64,000 nt of DNA, from NCBI GenBank assembly GCA_002344355.1, contig DDTN01000010.1, positions 1-64,000 of the forward strand, given 5' to 3'. Origin of the DNA: Proteobacteria bacterium UBA2363. Lineage in GTDB: Bacteria > Pseudomonadota > Gammaproteobacteria > Xanthomonadales > UBA2363. The first letter of the stretch is position 1; every line of letters begins with the position of its first letter. Shown here one piece after another: positions 44,145-53,127 of this stretch. The notes beneath the pieces are model-generated. The model was not told the origin of the DNA. It made no database searches and worked only from the letters and a program-made list of their open reading frames with translations. Made by a program: the position numbers and the translations under genes.

Positions 44145-45095
44145 ATGCCGATCCCCGATCCCGCATCCGATCTCGATGCCCTCTACTACTACGCCAAGGT
44201 GGTCGAGCACGGCGGCTTCGCGGCCGCGGGACGCGCGCTGGACATCCCGAAGTCGCGGCTGTCGCGCCACGTCGATGCCCTGGAGCGCCGCCTGGGCGTG
44301 CGCCTGTTGCAACGCTCGACGCGGCGCTTCGTCGTGACCGACCTGGGCCGGGAGATGTACGGCCATGCCCAGGCGATGCTGGCCCAGGCCGAGGCCGCCT
44401 TCGAGGTGGTCGAATCGGCCAGCGCCCAGCCGCGCGGCCTGCTGCGGGTCGCCTGCCCGGTGGCGGTGGCCTCGACCATGCTGGCGCCGGTGCTGCCGCG
44501 CTTCCTCGCCGCCCACCCGCAGGTGCGGCTGGCGCTGGAGGTCGACAACCGCCGGGTCGACGTGCTGGGCGAAGGCTTCGATGTGGCGCTGCGCGTGCGC
44601 ACGGTGCCGAGCGGCGAGGACGGCCTGGTGATGCGTCGCTTCGCCGACCTGCACGAGGTGCTGGTGGCAAGTCCAGGCTGGCTCGACCAGGCCGGCCGGC
44701 CGGCCCATCCGCGCGAGTTGCAGGACCTGCCGACGCTTAGCTTCATCCCCGCGCCCGAGCGGCAGGTCTGGCATTTGCGGCACGTGGCGGGCGAGGAGGC
44801 CGAGGTGGCGCTCCGGCCGCGCCTGCGCTGCCATCAGTTCGACGTGGTGCTGGCCGCGGCGCAGGCCGGTCTGGGGGTCGCCCTGCTGCCGCGCAGCGTG
44901 GCCGCGGAGGGCTTCGCCAGCGGCCGCCTGGAGCAGGTGCTGCCCGAGTGGAGCCTGCCGCAGGGCGTGTTCCACGCCGTGTTCCCGCACCGACGCGGCC
45001 TGCTGCCGGCGGTGCGCGCCTTCATCGACTTCCTGGCCGAGACGATGCCGGCGGCGGCGCAGTCGCAGCCGGACAGTCGGTGCCCTGACACCTAG
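44145..45095 (+). CDS. LysR-family transcriptional regulator
   Basis: The product has 316 residues. The N-terminal winged helix (about 8-66) reads YYAKVVEHGGFAAAGRALDIPKSRLSRHVDALE, a standard LysR helix-turn-helix. The effector-binding domain (about 92-300) contains FDVALRVRT and AAAQAGLGVALLPR. It is divergent from azoR and likely its regulator, with a quinone or electrophile as possible inducer (inference). The C-terminal 15 residues are low-complexity. Confidence 0.9.
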   Translation: MPIPDPASDLDALYYYAKVVEHGGFAAAGRALDIPKSRLSRHVDALERRLGVRLLQRSTRRFVVTDLGREMYGHAQAMLAQAEAAFEVVESASAQPRGLLRVACPVAVASTMLAPVLPRFLAAHPQVRLALEVDNRRVDVLGEGFDVALRVRTVPSGEDGLVMRRFADLHEVLVASPGWLDQAGRPAHPRELQDLPTLSFIPAPERQVWHLRHVAGEEAEVALRPRLRCHQFDVVLAAAQAGLGVALLPRSVAAEGFASGRLEQVLPEWSLPQGVFHAVFPHRRGLLPAVRAFIDFLAETMPAAAQSQPDSRCPDT

Positions 45096-45226
45096 GGTCG
45101 TGGCCTTGCGTTGCGCGCACCGGTTGGCCGGTCGCGTTCCATCCCGGAACGGGGATCCGGGTCCCGGGTGGGAGAGGGGCGCTCGTCGTGGGGGGCTTTG
45201 CGGCGACCGGGTGCCCTCTCCCCCGG

Positions 45227-45252
45227 CCCCTCCCCCGCAGGCGGGGGAGGGG
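45227..45252. repeat. CTCCCCC-type intergenic palindrome
   Basis: A 12-base arm CCCCTCCCCCGC pairs perfectly with its complement around two bases. It is a third copy of the palindrome family at 83-116 and 16708-16740, here flanked by further CTCTCCCCC sequence. Confidence 0.6.
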
Positions 45253-45336
45253 AGAAGTGCGGCGCCGCGGCCAGGCCACCGGTGGTCGCGCGTCCGGCCG
45301 GCGATCTCCGGAATCGGAACCCGTAACCCGGAACTC

Positions 45337-45413
45337 GGGAATCGGGAATCGGGAATCGGGAATCGGGAATCGGGAATCGGGACTCGGGACTCGGGACTCG
45401 GGACTCGGGATTC
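45337..45413. repeat. tandem 7-base repeats (GGGAATC/GGGACTC)
   Basis: Six units of GGGAATC are followed by four of GGGACTC and one GGGATTC, with no interruption. Block-wise change of one base shows successive tandem expansion of variants. Related 7-mers continue at about 45522-45550 (GGGATAC) and, on the other strand, at 53095-53127. Confidence 0.85.
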
Positions 45414-45562
45414 AGGCGTCGGGATTCGGGAGCAGGACCAGCACCAGGACGAGGACCAGGTCGAGGTCGATGACGCGGACGAAATTGAGTTCGATATCGA
45501 GGTCGAGGTCGAGGACCGGGCGATACGGGGTACGGGATACGGGATACGGGGCGGGATGGGCT

Positions 45563-45589
45563 CCCCTCTCCCGCGGCGCGGGAGAGGGG
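45563..45589. repeat. CTCCCCC-type intergenic palindrome
   Basis: CCCCTCTCCCGC pairs perfectly with its complement around GGC. It is the fourth copy of the family and lies 90 bases beyond the stop codon of the MacB-like permease, whose transcript reads toward it. Confidence 0.6.
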
Positions 45590-45678
45590 CTGGGGGAGAG
45601 GGCAGTCCCATCCGGGGCGCGTTCGTGTTCCTGGCCGGGTCGCCCGGTCGCCTTGCCGGCGTGCCGGCCGGGTCGGAG

Positions 45679-46956
45679 CTACATGCGCAGCGCCTCGATC
45701 GGATCCAGGCGCGAGGCCTTGCGGGCCGGGTAGTAGCCGAAGAACAGGCCGGTGGCGACCGAGAAGGCGGTGGCCATCAGGATCACGTTGTGGTCGAGCA
45801 CCACCGGCAGGTCGGTGAAGCGCGCCGTGGCCAGGGCGCCGGCGATGCCGATCGCGATGCCGATCGCGCCGCCGCCCAGGGAGATGATCATCGCCTCGGC
45901 CAGGAACTGCCGGCGCACCGAGGAGGGCCCGCCGCCGACCGCCATGCGCAAACCGATCTCGCGGATCCGCTCGGTGACCGAGACCAGCATGATGTTCATG
46001 ATGCCGATGCCGCCGACCAGCAGGGAGATCGAGGCCACCGCACCCAGCAGCAGCGACATCAGCCGCGTGGTCTGGGTGCGGGTGGCGACCATCTGCGACA
46101 GGTTGCGCACGCTGAAGTCGTCCTCGGCGCCGGGCTGGATGCGGTGGCGCTGGCGCAGCAGGGTGGTGATCTCCTCCTGCACGAACTCCAGATCCTCGGC
46201 ACGCGCGACGGTGACGGTGATCTGGTTGACGCGGTCGGTGGGCATCAGCGCCGCCGGCCTGGCTGCGGTGGCGGCAGCCGCCGCTGCGGCCGGGTTGCCC
46301 GCGCCCAGGAGGCGCCGTCGTGCCGTATCCAGCGGCACCATCACGACGTCGTCGGCGTCGCCGCCCCAGCCGGTCTGGCCCTTGGCGGCCAGCACGCCGA
46401 CCACGGTCATCGGCACCTGGGCGATGCGCACGGTGGCGCCGACCGCCTCGCCCTCCCCGAACAGCTCGCGGCGCACCGTGGCGCCCAGCACCACCGACTT
46501 GCCGGCGGTGCCGTAGTCGCGCGGCGTGAAGCCCTCGCCCTCATCCAGCCGCCAGTCGTTGACGGTCATGAAGTCCTCGCTGACGCCCTGCCAGCTGGTC
46601 GACCAGTTGCGCTCGGCGAACACCACCTGGCCGCCGCCGCGGACGTTGGCGGCGACGTACTGGACCTCGGGGATCTCGTCGCGGATCGCCTCCATGTCGC
46701 CGGTGGTCAGCGAGGGCAGCGAACCCGCCGCCATCCGCACCCCGCCGCCGCGGCCGCCGCCGGGGAACACCTCCAGCCGGTTCGAGCCCAGGCTGGCCAT
46801 GATCCGGTCCAGCTCGGCCTGGGTGCCCTGGCCGACCGAGACCATGACGATCACCGCGGCGATGCCGATGATCACGCCCAGCGCGGTCAGGATGCTGCGC
46901 AGCCAGTTGCCGCGCAGCGCGAACAGGGCCATGCCCAGGATGTCGGTGTGCTTCAT
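45679..46956 (-). CDS. MacB-type ABC transporter permease
   Basis: This is an inner-membrane permease of 425 residues. One N-terminal membrane helix (LRSILTALGVIIGIAAVIVMVSVG) is followed by a large periplasmic MacB-type domain (about 45-290). The FtsX-like C-terminal domain has three helices (SLLLGAVASISLLVGGIGIMNIMLVSVTERIREIGLRMAVGG to the end). It lacks the fused ATPase of true MacB; that is the separate gene just upstream, which it overlaps by 4 bases. With the adaptor it should form a tripartite exporter together with a TolC-like protein encoded elsewhere. The substrate is unknown. Confidence 0.9.
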   Translation of the reverse strand: MKHTDILGMALFALRGNWLRSILTALGVIIGIAAVIVMVSVGQGTQAELDRIMASLGSNRLEVFPGGGRGGGVRMAAGSLPSLTTGDMEAIRDEIPEVQYVAANVRGGGQVVFAERNWSTSWQGVSEDFMTVNDWRLDEGEGFTPRDYGTAGKSVVLGATVRRELFGEGEAVGATVRIAQVPMTVVGVLAAKGQTGWGGDADDVVMVPLDTARRRLLGAGNPAAAAAAATAARPAALMPTDRVNQITVTVARAEDLEFVQEEITTLLRQRHRIQPGAEDDFSVRNLSQMVATRTQTTRLMSLLLGAVASISLLVGGIGIMNIMLVSVTERIREIGLRMAVGGGPSSVRRQFLAEAMIISLGGGAIGIAIGIAGALATARFTDLPVVLDHNVILMATAFSVATGLFFGYYPARKASRLDPIEALRM

Positions 46957-47678
46957 GGCTGGACCTCGGCACCGCCCTCGACCAGGCGGCCGTCGCGGAT
47001 GGTCAGGGTGCGGTCGGCGTGCGCGGCGACCCCGGCCTCGTGGGTGATCAGCACCACCGTGTGGCCGGCGTCGCGCAGGCGCTCGAACAGCGCCAGGATC
47101 TCCTCGCCGGTGCGGCTGTCGAGCGCACCGGTGGGTTCGTCGGCGAGCAGCACCGGCGGCGCGTTGATCAGGGCGCGGGCGATCGCCACGCGCTGCTGCT
47201 GGCCGCCGGACAGCTCGGTGGGCCGGTGGCCGGCGCGATCGGCCAGGCCGACGTCGGCCAGCGCCTGGCGGGCGATCGGCTCGCGTTGCGCGCGCGGCAC
47301 GCCGGCGTAGACCAGGGGCAGCATGACGTTCTCCAGCGCGCTCATCCGCGGCAGCAGGTGGAAGCCCTGGAACACGAAGCCGATCTTGGCCAGGCGCAGG
47401 CGCGCGCGCTGTTCGGCGTCGAGCGTCGCGACGTCGACGCCGTCGCACAGGTAGCGGCCCTCGCTGGGCGTGTCCAGGCAGCCGATCAGGTTCATCAGGG
47501 TCGACTTGCCCGAGCCCGACGGCCCCATGATGGCGACGAACTCGCCGCCGTCGATGCGGAAGCTGACGTCGCTCAGTGCGCGCACCTCGCCGGGCGTGCC
47601 CGGGTTGTAGACCTTGCCCAGGTGTTCGACCTGGATGACCGGCACCGGTGCCTCGGGGCGGGGACCGCCGGCGTCCAT
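46953..47678 (-). CDS. ABC transporter ATP-binding protein, MacB/LolD type
   Basis: This is a cytoplasmic ATPase of 241 residues with Walker A GPSGSGKST, signature LSGGQQQRVAIARALI, Walker B VLLADEPTGALDS and the switch His in VVLITHE. It belongs to the LolD/MacB/FtsE group, which drives extrusion through FtsX-type permeases by a mechanical stroke. It overlaps the stop of the adaptor gene by one base and the permease start by four, so the three genes form one translationally coupled operon. Confidence 0.92.
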   Translation of the reverse strand: MDAGGPRPEAPVPVIQVEHLGKVYNPGTPGEVRALSDVSFRIDGGEFVAIMGPSGSGKSTLMNLIGCLDTPSEGRYLCDGVDVATLDAEQRARLRLAKIGFVFQGFHLLPRMSALENVMLPLVYAGVPRAQREPIARQALADVGLADRAGHRPTELSGGQQQRVAIARALINAPPVLLADEPTGALDSRTGEEILALFERLRDAGHTVVLITHEAGVAAHADRTLTIRDGRLVEGGAEVQP

Positions 47679-49228
47679 CAGCCGCCCCGCTCGACGCCGA
47701 CCAGCACGGCATCGCCCTCGGCCAGGCCGTCGAGCACCTGGCTGTGGCTGGCGTCGGCCAGGCCGATCCGCACCGGCACCTCGACCGGCGCGCCGCCGCG
47801 CAGGACATGGACGCTGGCGCGGCGGCTGGCGGCCAGCAGGGCCAGCTCGGCGTCGAGGCGCGCGCGGCGCTGCGCGTCGAGGTCGGCCCGCAACGGCTGC
47901 AGGGCGGCGGCGGTGGCCTCGGCGCTGCGCCGGCGGCGGGCTTCCTCGGAAGGCGGCAGGTTGCCGGCGCGGGCTTGCGCCATCATCTGCTGGCGCACCT
48001 GGGCCATCGCCTCGCCCAGTCGTTCCCGTTCGCCGGGGTCCAGGCCGACCCGGTCGGCCAGTTCGTCGACCTGGCGTTGCGCCTGCTCGCGGAACCGGGC
48101 GATCGCCGCGGCATCGGGCGGTCCGGACGGCGCCGGCTCGGCCGTGGCGGCCGCGCCGGGTGGCCGGAAGCGCAGTGCCGCGTTCGGAACGCGCAGCACG
48201 CCCTCGCGCTCGCTGACCAGCACCTCGGCGCTCGCGGTCATGCCGGGCAGCAGGGCGAGATCGGCGTTGTCGACGTCGACGATCACCGGGTAGGTGATCA
48301 CCGTGGAGGCCTCGCTGGCGGCCAGGCGGACCTGGCGCACCTCGCCCTCGAAGTCGCGCCCGGGGAAGGCGTCGACCGTGAACCGGACCGCCTGGCCGAC
48401 CCGGATCTGGCCGACGTCGGACTCGTCGACGGTCAGCTCGATCTGCATCTGCCGCAGGTCCTCGGCGATGGTGAACAGCACCGGCGTCTGGAAACTGGCC
48501 GCGACCGTCTGCCCGGGCTCGACCTGGCGCGACAGCACCACGCCGTCGACCGGGGCGCGCAGCACGGTGTACTCGAGGTCGAGCCGCGCGCTCTCCACCG
48601 CGGCGCGCCGCTGCGCCACCTGCGACTGCGCGACCTGGATCGCCGCCTGCGCCGAGGCGACCCGCGCCTGTGCCTGGTCGCGCGCCGCCACCGCGCTGTC
48701 GAAATCCGCCTGGGAGATCAGCTGCCGGGCCAGGATGCTCTGCGCGCGCGCATGCGCCGCCTCGGCGTTGCGCTGCGCGGCCACGGCCTCGCCGTGGTTG
48801 GCGCGCGCGGCATCGAGGTTGGCCAGGGCGCTGGCCAGGTCGGCCTCGACCTGGGCAACGCGCGACCGGAAATTGGCCGGATCGATGCGGGCGATCACCT
48901 GGCCGGCCTGCACGGCGTCGTTGAAGTCGACCTCCACCGCCAGCACCTGGCCGGACACCTGGGAGCCGACCTCGACCGTCGACAGCGCACTGAGCTTGCC
49001 GGTCGCCGCGATCGACACCCGCACCGTGCCGGTGTCGACCTGGGCGGTACGCCATCCCACGGCCGGGTCGTCGCGCAGCGCCTGCCAGCCGAACCAGGCG
49101 GCCAGCAATGCGGCCACGCCGACCAGCCCATGGACCGGCCGCAGGCGGCGCCGCCGCGGCTCGGGCGAGACGATGCGGCGGCTGGGCGGCCGGATGCCGG
49201 CGGCGGGCGTGGTCGGGGACTCGGACAT
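47678..49228 (-). CDS. MacA-like periplasmic adaptor (HlyD family)
   Basis: This is a membrane-fusion protein of 516 residues. An N-terminal membrane anchor (VHGLVGVAALLAAWFGWQAL) is followed by a lipoyl half-motif (GSQVSGQVLAVEVDFNDAVQAGQ), a long Ala/Gln-rich alpha hairpin (about 120-215), the second lipoyl half (LEYTVLRAPVDGVVLSRQVEPGQ) and beta-barrel domains. An extra charged helical insert (about 370-480) makes it longer than typical MacA. It should link the MacB-type permease to an outer-membrane channel. It is divergent from the iron-sulfur protein gene. Confidence 0.88.
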   Translation of the reverse strand: MSESPTTPAAGIRPPSRRIVSPEPRRRRLRPVHGLVGVAALLAAWFGWQALRDDPAVGWRTAQVDTGTVRVSIAATGKLSALSTVEVGSQVSGQVLAVEVDFNDAVQAGQVIARIDPANFRSRVAQVEADLASALANLDAARANHGEAVAAQRNAEAAHARAQSILARQLISQADFDSAVAARDQAQARVASAQAAIQVAQSQVAQRRAAVESARLDLEYTVLRAPVDGVVLSRQVEPGQTVAASFQTPVLFTIAEDLRQMQIELTVDESDVGQIRVGQAVRFTVDAFPGRDFEGEVRQVRLAASEASTVITYPVIVDVDNADLALLPGMTASAEVLVSEREGVLRVPNAALRFRPPGAAATAEPAPSGPPDAAAIARFREQAQRQVDELADRVGLDPGERERLGEAMAQVRQQMMAQARAGNLPPSEEARRRRSAEATAAALQPLRADLDAQRRARLDAELALLAASRRASVHVLRGGAPVEVPVRIGLADASHSQVLDGLAEGDAVLVGVERGG

Positions 49229-49406
49229 GGACGGGTCGGGCTCGCTGTTGGCGGGTCGGCAGCGATCGTGGACCGCGATCGCCGTGCCGGGGTTCCATTG
49301 TGCCGGCCGATCGTGGAGGAATCGCGAGCGGACGCCCAGGCCGGCGCGTGCCATCCGCGCGGGCCGCAGGCGCCGCGGACCGGGGCATCCGGTAGCATGC
49401 CCGGCC

Positions 49407-50162
49407 ATGACCGCGCTGCCCGCCGCGACCCCGAAGAAGCTCGGCCTGGTGATCGATCTCGACACCTGCGTCGGCTGCCATGCCTGCGCGGTGGCCTGCA
49501 AGCAGTGGAACGACATCGGCGAATGGGGCCCGCTGCCCGACGTCGACGGTTCCGGCCCGCGCCCCGAGGGCGCCTGGCTCAACCGCGTGCACAGCTACGA
49601 CGTCACCACGCCGGACGGCACCGGCATGACCCTGCACTTCCCGCGCTCGTGCCTGCACTGCGAGGACGCCGCCTGTGTGACGGTGTGCCCGACCGGCGCC
49701 AGCCACAAGCGCGCCGACGACGGCATCGTCCTGGTCGACCCGGACACGTGCATCGGCTGCAAGCTGTGCGCCTGGGCCTGCCCCTACGGCGCGCGCGAGC
49801 TGGATCCGGTCCAGAAGACCATGAAGAAGTGCACGCTCTGCGCGGACCGCATCTACAACGTCGACCTCGCGCCCGAGGACCGCCAGCCGGCGTGCGTGCA
49901 GGCCTGCCCCACCCGCGCCCGGCACTTCGGCGACCTCGCCGATCCCGAGTCCGCGGTGTCGCGTCTGGTCGCCGAACGCGACGGCCAGGCGCTGCTGCCC
50001 GAACTCGGCTATCGCCCGGTCAACCGCTACCTGCCGCCCCGGCCGCGCCGGAACAAGGCCGGCGACACCGGCGCCCCGGCGCGCCTGGAGGACGGCCACG
50101 GCTTCGATGCGGATCGCGCCTCGCCGCTGCTGCGCTGGCTCGACCGCGTCCTGACCCGTTGA
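49407..50162 (+). CDS. four-cluster ferredoxin subunit, SoeB/DmsB-like
   Basis: This is an electron-transfer subunit of 251 residues for a molybdopterin oxidoreductase. Sixteen cysteines form four 4Fe-4S sites: CVGCHACAVAC (Cys21, 24, 27, 31), CLHCEDAACVTVCP, CIGCKLCAWACP, and CTLC with CVQACP. The start KLGLVIDLDTCVGCHAC and the KQWND segment resemble SoeB of sulfite dehydrogenases more than DmsB of DMSO reductase. The membrane subunit follows 1 base later. The catalytic subunit gene, normally the first of the set, is absent. Confidence 0.88.
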   Translation: MTALPAATPKKLGLVIDLDTCVGCHACAVACKQWNDIGEWGPLPDVDGSGPRPEGAWLNRVHSYDVTTPDGTGMTLHFPRSCLHCEDAACVTVCPTGASHKRADDGIVLVDPDTCIGCKLCAWACPYGARELDPVQKTMKKCTLCADRIYNVDLAPEDRQPACVQACPTRARHFGDLADPESAVSRLVAERDGQALLPELGYRPVNRYLPPRPRRNKAGDTGAPARLEDGHGFDADRASPLLRWLDRVLTR

Positions 50163-50163
50163 C

Positions 50164-51117
50164 ATGCATCCGGCCGCGTCGGTCATCGCCTTCACCACGC
50201 TGAGCGGCGCCGGCTATGGATTGCTGGTGTGGCTGGGCCTGCTGGTGGGCTTCGGCCAGGCCGGCCGCTCGCCGGCGCTGGTGCTGACCGCCCTGCTGCT
50301 CGGCGCTGCGCTGGTCGCCGCCGGTCTGCTGGCCTCGCTCGCGCACCTGGGACGGCCGGAACGGGCCTGGCGCGCATTCAGCCAGTGGCGCAGCTCCTGG
50401 CTGTCGCGCGAGGGCGTGGCGGCGCTGGCCGGCTTCGTGCCGATCCTCGGCCTGGGCTGGGCGGTGCTCGCCGGGGCGGGACCGGCGTTGCGCGACGCCT
50501 TCGCCCTGGCCCTGGTGCCGGCGTCCCTGCTCACCCTGGTGTGCACCGCGCGCATCTACGACACCCTGCGGCCGATCCCGGCCTGGCACAACCGCTGGGT
50601 GCTGCCCGGCTTCCTGGCGCTGGCGGCGGCCAGCGGCGGCGCCCTGCTGTGGGCGCTGGGCGTGCTGGCGTTCGCGCTGCCGCCGCACCGGGGCGACGGC
50701 GTGGTCCTGCTGGTGCTGCTGGCGCTGGCCGCGGCCGTGAAGTGGGCCTACTGGCGCCACATCGACCGCCATCCCGGCGGCGTCGACCCCGCCGCGGCGT
50801 TGGCCTTGCCCGCAGGCAGCGCCGTACGCAGCTTCGAGGCGCCGCACACCGAGGCGAACTTCCTGCTGCGCGAGATGGGTTTCGCGCTGGCGCGCAAGCA
50901 CGGCGCCCGGCTGCGCCGCTTGTGCCTGGTCCTGCTCGTGGTCCTGCCGGCCCTGGCCCTGGCCCTGGCCTGGGCCTGGCCGTGGCTGCGCCCGCCGGCG
51001 GCCGCCCTGGTCGCCGGCAGCGTGCTGGTCGCCTGCGCGCTGGAGCGCTGGCTGTTCTTCGCCCAGGCCCGGCACCTGGTGATGACCTGGTACGCGCCGC
51101 AGGGCCCCGGGGTTTAG
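50164..51117 (+). CDS. DmsC/SoeC-like membrane anchor subunit
   Basis: The product has 317 residues and eight hydrophobic segments, as in the DmsC/SoeC family that anchors the oxidoreductase and exchanges electrons with quinone. The family-typical SLAHLGRPERAWRAFSQWRSSWLSREG lies between helices 2 and 3. It follows the iron-sulfur gene at once and must form a complex with it. Without the catalytic subunit nearby, the substrate (sulfite, DMSO or other) cannot be told. Confidence 0.85.
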   Translation: MHPAASVIAFTTLSGAGYGLLVWLGLLVGFGQAGRSPALVLTALLLGAALVAAGLLASLAHLGRPERAWRAFSQWRSSWLSREGVAALAGFVPILGLGWAVLAGAGPALRDAFALALVPASLLTLVCTARIYDTLRPIPAWHNRWVLPGFLALAAASGGALLWALGVLAFALPPHRGDGVVLLVLLALAAAVKWAYWRHIDRHPGGVDPAAALALPAGSAVRSFEAPHTEANFLLREMGFALARKHGARLRRLCLVLLVVLPALALALAWAWPWLRPPAAALVAGSVLVACALERWLFFAQARHLVMTWYAPQGPGV

Positions 51118-51175
51118 CGCCGCTTCAGTCGCGGCCGCGACACTGGCGCCCTTCACCGCCCGTCCGGAGAACGTC

Positions 51176-51943
51176 ATGCGCCTGCTCGCCCCCTGCATCG
51201 CCCTGGCCCTGGCCAGTCCTTCCGTGCTCGCCCAGGACGCCGATCCGGCGCCGCGCTGGACCGGCAGCGGCGAGCTCGGCTTCGTGTCGTCCAGCGGCAA
51301 CAGCCGCTCGGAAAGCATCAACGCCAAGCTCGGCCTGAAGTTCGAGGACGAGGACTGGAAGTACGCGTTCGGCGCCGCCGCGTTCCGCCAGAAGGGCGAG
51401 GTGGTGGTCCTGGCCGACCCGGACGACCCGGACAGCGCCACCCGCCGGCTGCAGCTCAACGCCAACCGCTACCAGCTCGACGGCTCGGCCGCCCGCAAGC
51501 TGGACGAGCGCAACTCGCTGTACACCTCGCTGCGCTACGAGAACGACGATTTCGCGCCGTACGACTACCAGGCGACGATGTCGATCGGCTGGGGCCACCA
51601 GGCGATCCGCACCGAGGCCACCAAGCTGGCCTTCGAGGTCGGCCCCGGCTACCGGCGCAGCAAGGACGCGGTCACCGGCGTGGTCGAGAACGACGTCATC
51701 GGCCGCGGCCGCATGGAGTTCGAGACCGCGCTCACCGCCAACACCTCGCTGGTCGATACCCTGCTGGTCGAGGCCGGCAGCGACAACACCTTCGTGCAGA
51801 ACGATTTCGGCGTGAAGGTGGCGATGAACAGCCGCTTCGCGATCAAGGCCGGCCTGCAGGTTCGCCACAACACCGACGTGCCGCCGGAGCGCCGGCGCAC
51901 CGACCGGCTGACCACGGTCAACCTGGTCTACGACTTCCGCTGA
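51176..51943 (+). CDS. DUF481 (YdiY-like) outer-membrane protein
   Basis: The product has 255 residues with a signal peptide ending at VLAQ. The mature start GSGELGFVSSSGNSRSESINAKLGLKFE is the DUF481 signature. The rest is alternating beta-strands and ends in TVNLVYDFR with a near-terminal Phe, as in small outer-membrane beta-barrels. The family includes a salt-induced outer-membrane protein; the function is unknown. A strong hairpin follows the stop. Confidence 0.88.
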   Translation: MRLLAPCIALALASPSVLAQDADPAPRWTGSGELGFVSSSGNSRSESINAKLGLKFEDEDWKYAFGAAAFRQKGEVVVLADPDDPDSATRRLQLNANRYQLDGSAARKLDERNSLYTSLRYENDDFAPYDYQATMSIGWGHQAIRTEATKLAFEVGPGYRRSKDAVTGVVENDVIGRGRMEFETALTANTSLVDTLLVEAGSDNTFVQNDFGVKVAMNSRFAIKAGLQVRHNTDVPPERRRTDRLTTVNLVYDFR

Positions 51944-51950
51944 GGCCGGC

Positions 51951-51977
51951 GCGCCCGCGCCGCGAGGGCGCGGGCGC
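51951..51977 (+). terminator. strong hairpin after the DUF481 gene
   Basis: GCGCCCGCGCC pairs perfectly with its complement (11 bp) around GCGAG, 7 bases after the stop. There is no T-run, but placement and strength fit transcript end or 3' protection. Confidence 0.45.
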
Positions 51978-52091
51978 CGATCCGGATGCCGCGCGCGCCG
52001 CGCGTTGCCGCGCGGCCCGGGTCGGGTGACGGTCGGCGGGCACCGGCGCGGCCGGGCGGGCGGCCGCGGCAGTCGCCACTAGAATGGCGCC

Positions 52092-53015
52092 ATGACCGTC
52101 GACCGAACCGAGCTGCGCATCGCCACGCGCAAGAGCGCCCTGGCGCTGTGGCAGGCCGAACACGTCGCCGCCCGCCTGCGCGCCGCGCATCCCGGCCTGG
52201 CGGTGGTCCTGGTGCCGATGAGCACCCGCGGCGACGAGCTGCTCGACCGGCCGCTGGCGCAGGTCGGCGGCAAGGGCCTGTTCCTCAAGGAACTCGAGCA
52301 CGCCCTGCTCGAGGACCGCGCCGACCTCGCCGTGCACTCGCTCAAGGACGTGCCGGCGCGGCTGGAACCGGGCTTCGCCCTCGGCGCCATCCTGGCCCGC
52401 GCCGATGCCGCCGACGCCCTGGTCAGCAACCGTCACGACAGCCTGGACGCGTTGCCGCACGGCGCCCGCGTCGGCAGCTCCTCGCTGCGCCGCCAGGCCC
52501 TGCTGCGCGCACGTCGCCCGGACCTGGTGCTGCTCGACCTGCGCGGCAACGTCAACACCCGGCTGGCGCGGCTGGACGCCGGCGAGCACGATGCCATCGT
52601 GCTGGCCTGCGCGGGCCTGCAGCGGCTGGGCCTGGGCGGGCGCATCCGCGAGCGGCTCACGCCGCCCGACTGGCTGCCCGGCGTCGGCCAGGGCGCGATC
52701 GCCATCGAGCTGCGCGAGGGCGACGACGCCACCGCGGCCCTGCTGGCGCCCCTGCACGATGCCGACACCGCCCTGTGTTGCGGTGCCGAGCGCGCGCTCA
52801 ACCGCATCCTGGCCGGCGACTGCACGGTGCCGATCGGCGCCTACGCGCAGCGCGCCGATGGCCGGATGCGCCTGCACGGCATGGTCGGCGACGCCGCCGG
52901 CGGCCGGGTCCTGCGCGGCCACGCCGAAGGCGCCGCCGACGCCGCCGAGGCGCTCGCCGCCGAAGTCGCCGAGCAACTCCTGGCCCAGGGCGCCGGCCGC
53001 CTGCTCGGCCACTGA
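52092..53015 (+). CDS. hemC: porphobilinogen deaminase (hydroxymethylbilane synthase)
   Basis: HemC joins four porphobilinogen units to hydroxymethylbilane in haem synthesis. The 307-residue product shows RIATRKSALALWQAE, AVHSLKDVP, GSSSLRRQALL and LLDLRGNVNTRL. The cofactor-binding cysteine is Cys244 in LAGDCTVPIGAYA. hemD does not follow. Instead hemC runs head-on into algR, unlike the Pseudomonas order algZ-algR-hemC-hemD on one strand. Confidence 0.96.
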   Translation: MTVDRTELRIATRKSALALWQAEHVAARLRAAHPGLAVVLVPMSTRGDELLDRPLAQVGGKGLFLKELEHALLEDRADLAVHSLKDVPARLEPGFALGAILARADAADALVSNRHDSLDALPHGARVGSSSLRRQALLRARRPDLVLLDLRGNVNTRLARLDAGEHDAIVLACAGLQRLGLGGRIRERLTPPDWLPGVGQGAIAIELREGDDATAALLAPLHDADTALCCGAERALNRILAGDCTVPIGAYAQRADGRMRLHGMVGDAAGGRVLRGHAEGAADAAEALAAEVAEQLLAQGAGRLLGH

Positions 53016-53094
53016 ACGCGACGCACCGGGGTCAGGCGCCCGATCTCCGGGGCTGTCTGCCTGCTGCGGCCGTGCTCCGCTCGCTGAACTCCCT

Positions 53095-53127
53095 GCTCCC
53101 GAGTCCCGAGTCCCGGCTCCCGATCCC
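53095..53127. repeat. tandem 7-base repeats (GAGTCCC type)
   Basis: Units GAGTCCC, GAGTCCC, GGCTCCC and partial units fill the spacer between hemC and algR up to the algR stop codon. On the other strand they read GGGACTC, the same as the block at 45337-45413. Confidence 0.65.

Larger units (their letters stand above)
45096..45678. other. 583-base repeat-rich intergenic region
   Basis: No gene was found between the LysR gene and the MacB-like permease gene. The stretch is built of simple and palindromic repeats: two CTCCCCC palindromes (45227-45252 and 45563-45589), eleven tandem 7-mers (45337-45413), GAGGTC/GAGGACC-rich purine runs (about 45430-45515), and further GGGATAC 7-mers (about 45522-45550). 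Confidence 0.7.

Noticed and set aside
45430..45515. GAGGTC/GAGGACC-rich stretch as part of a small gene
   Set aside because: It reads as Glu/Asp/Val repeats on one strand and Ser/Thr repeats on the other, without a start signal, and lies within simple repeats; it was treated as repeat sequence.
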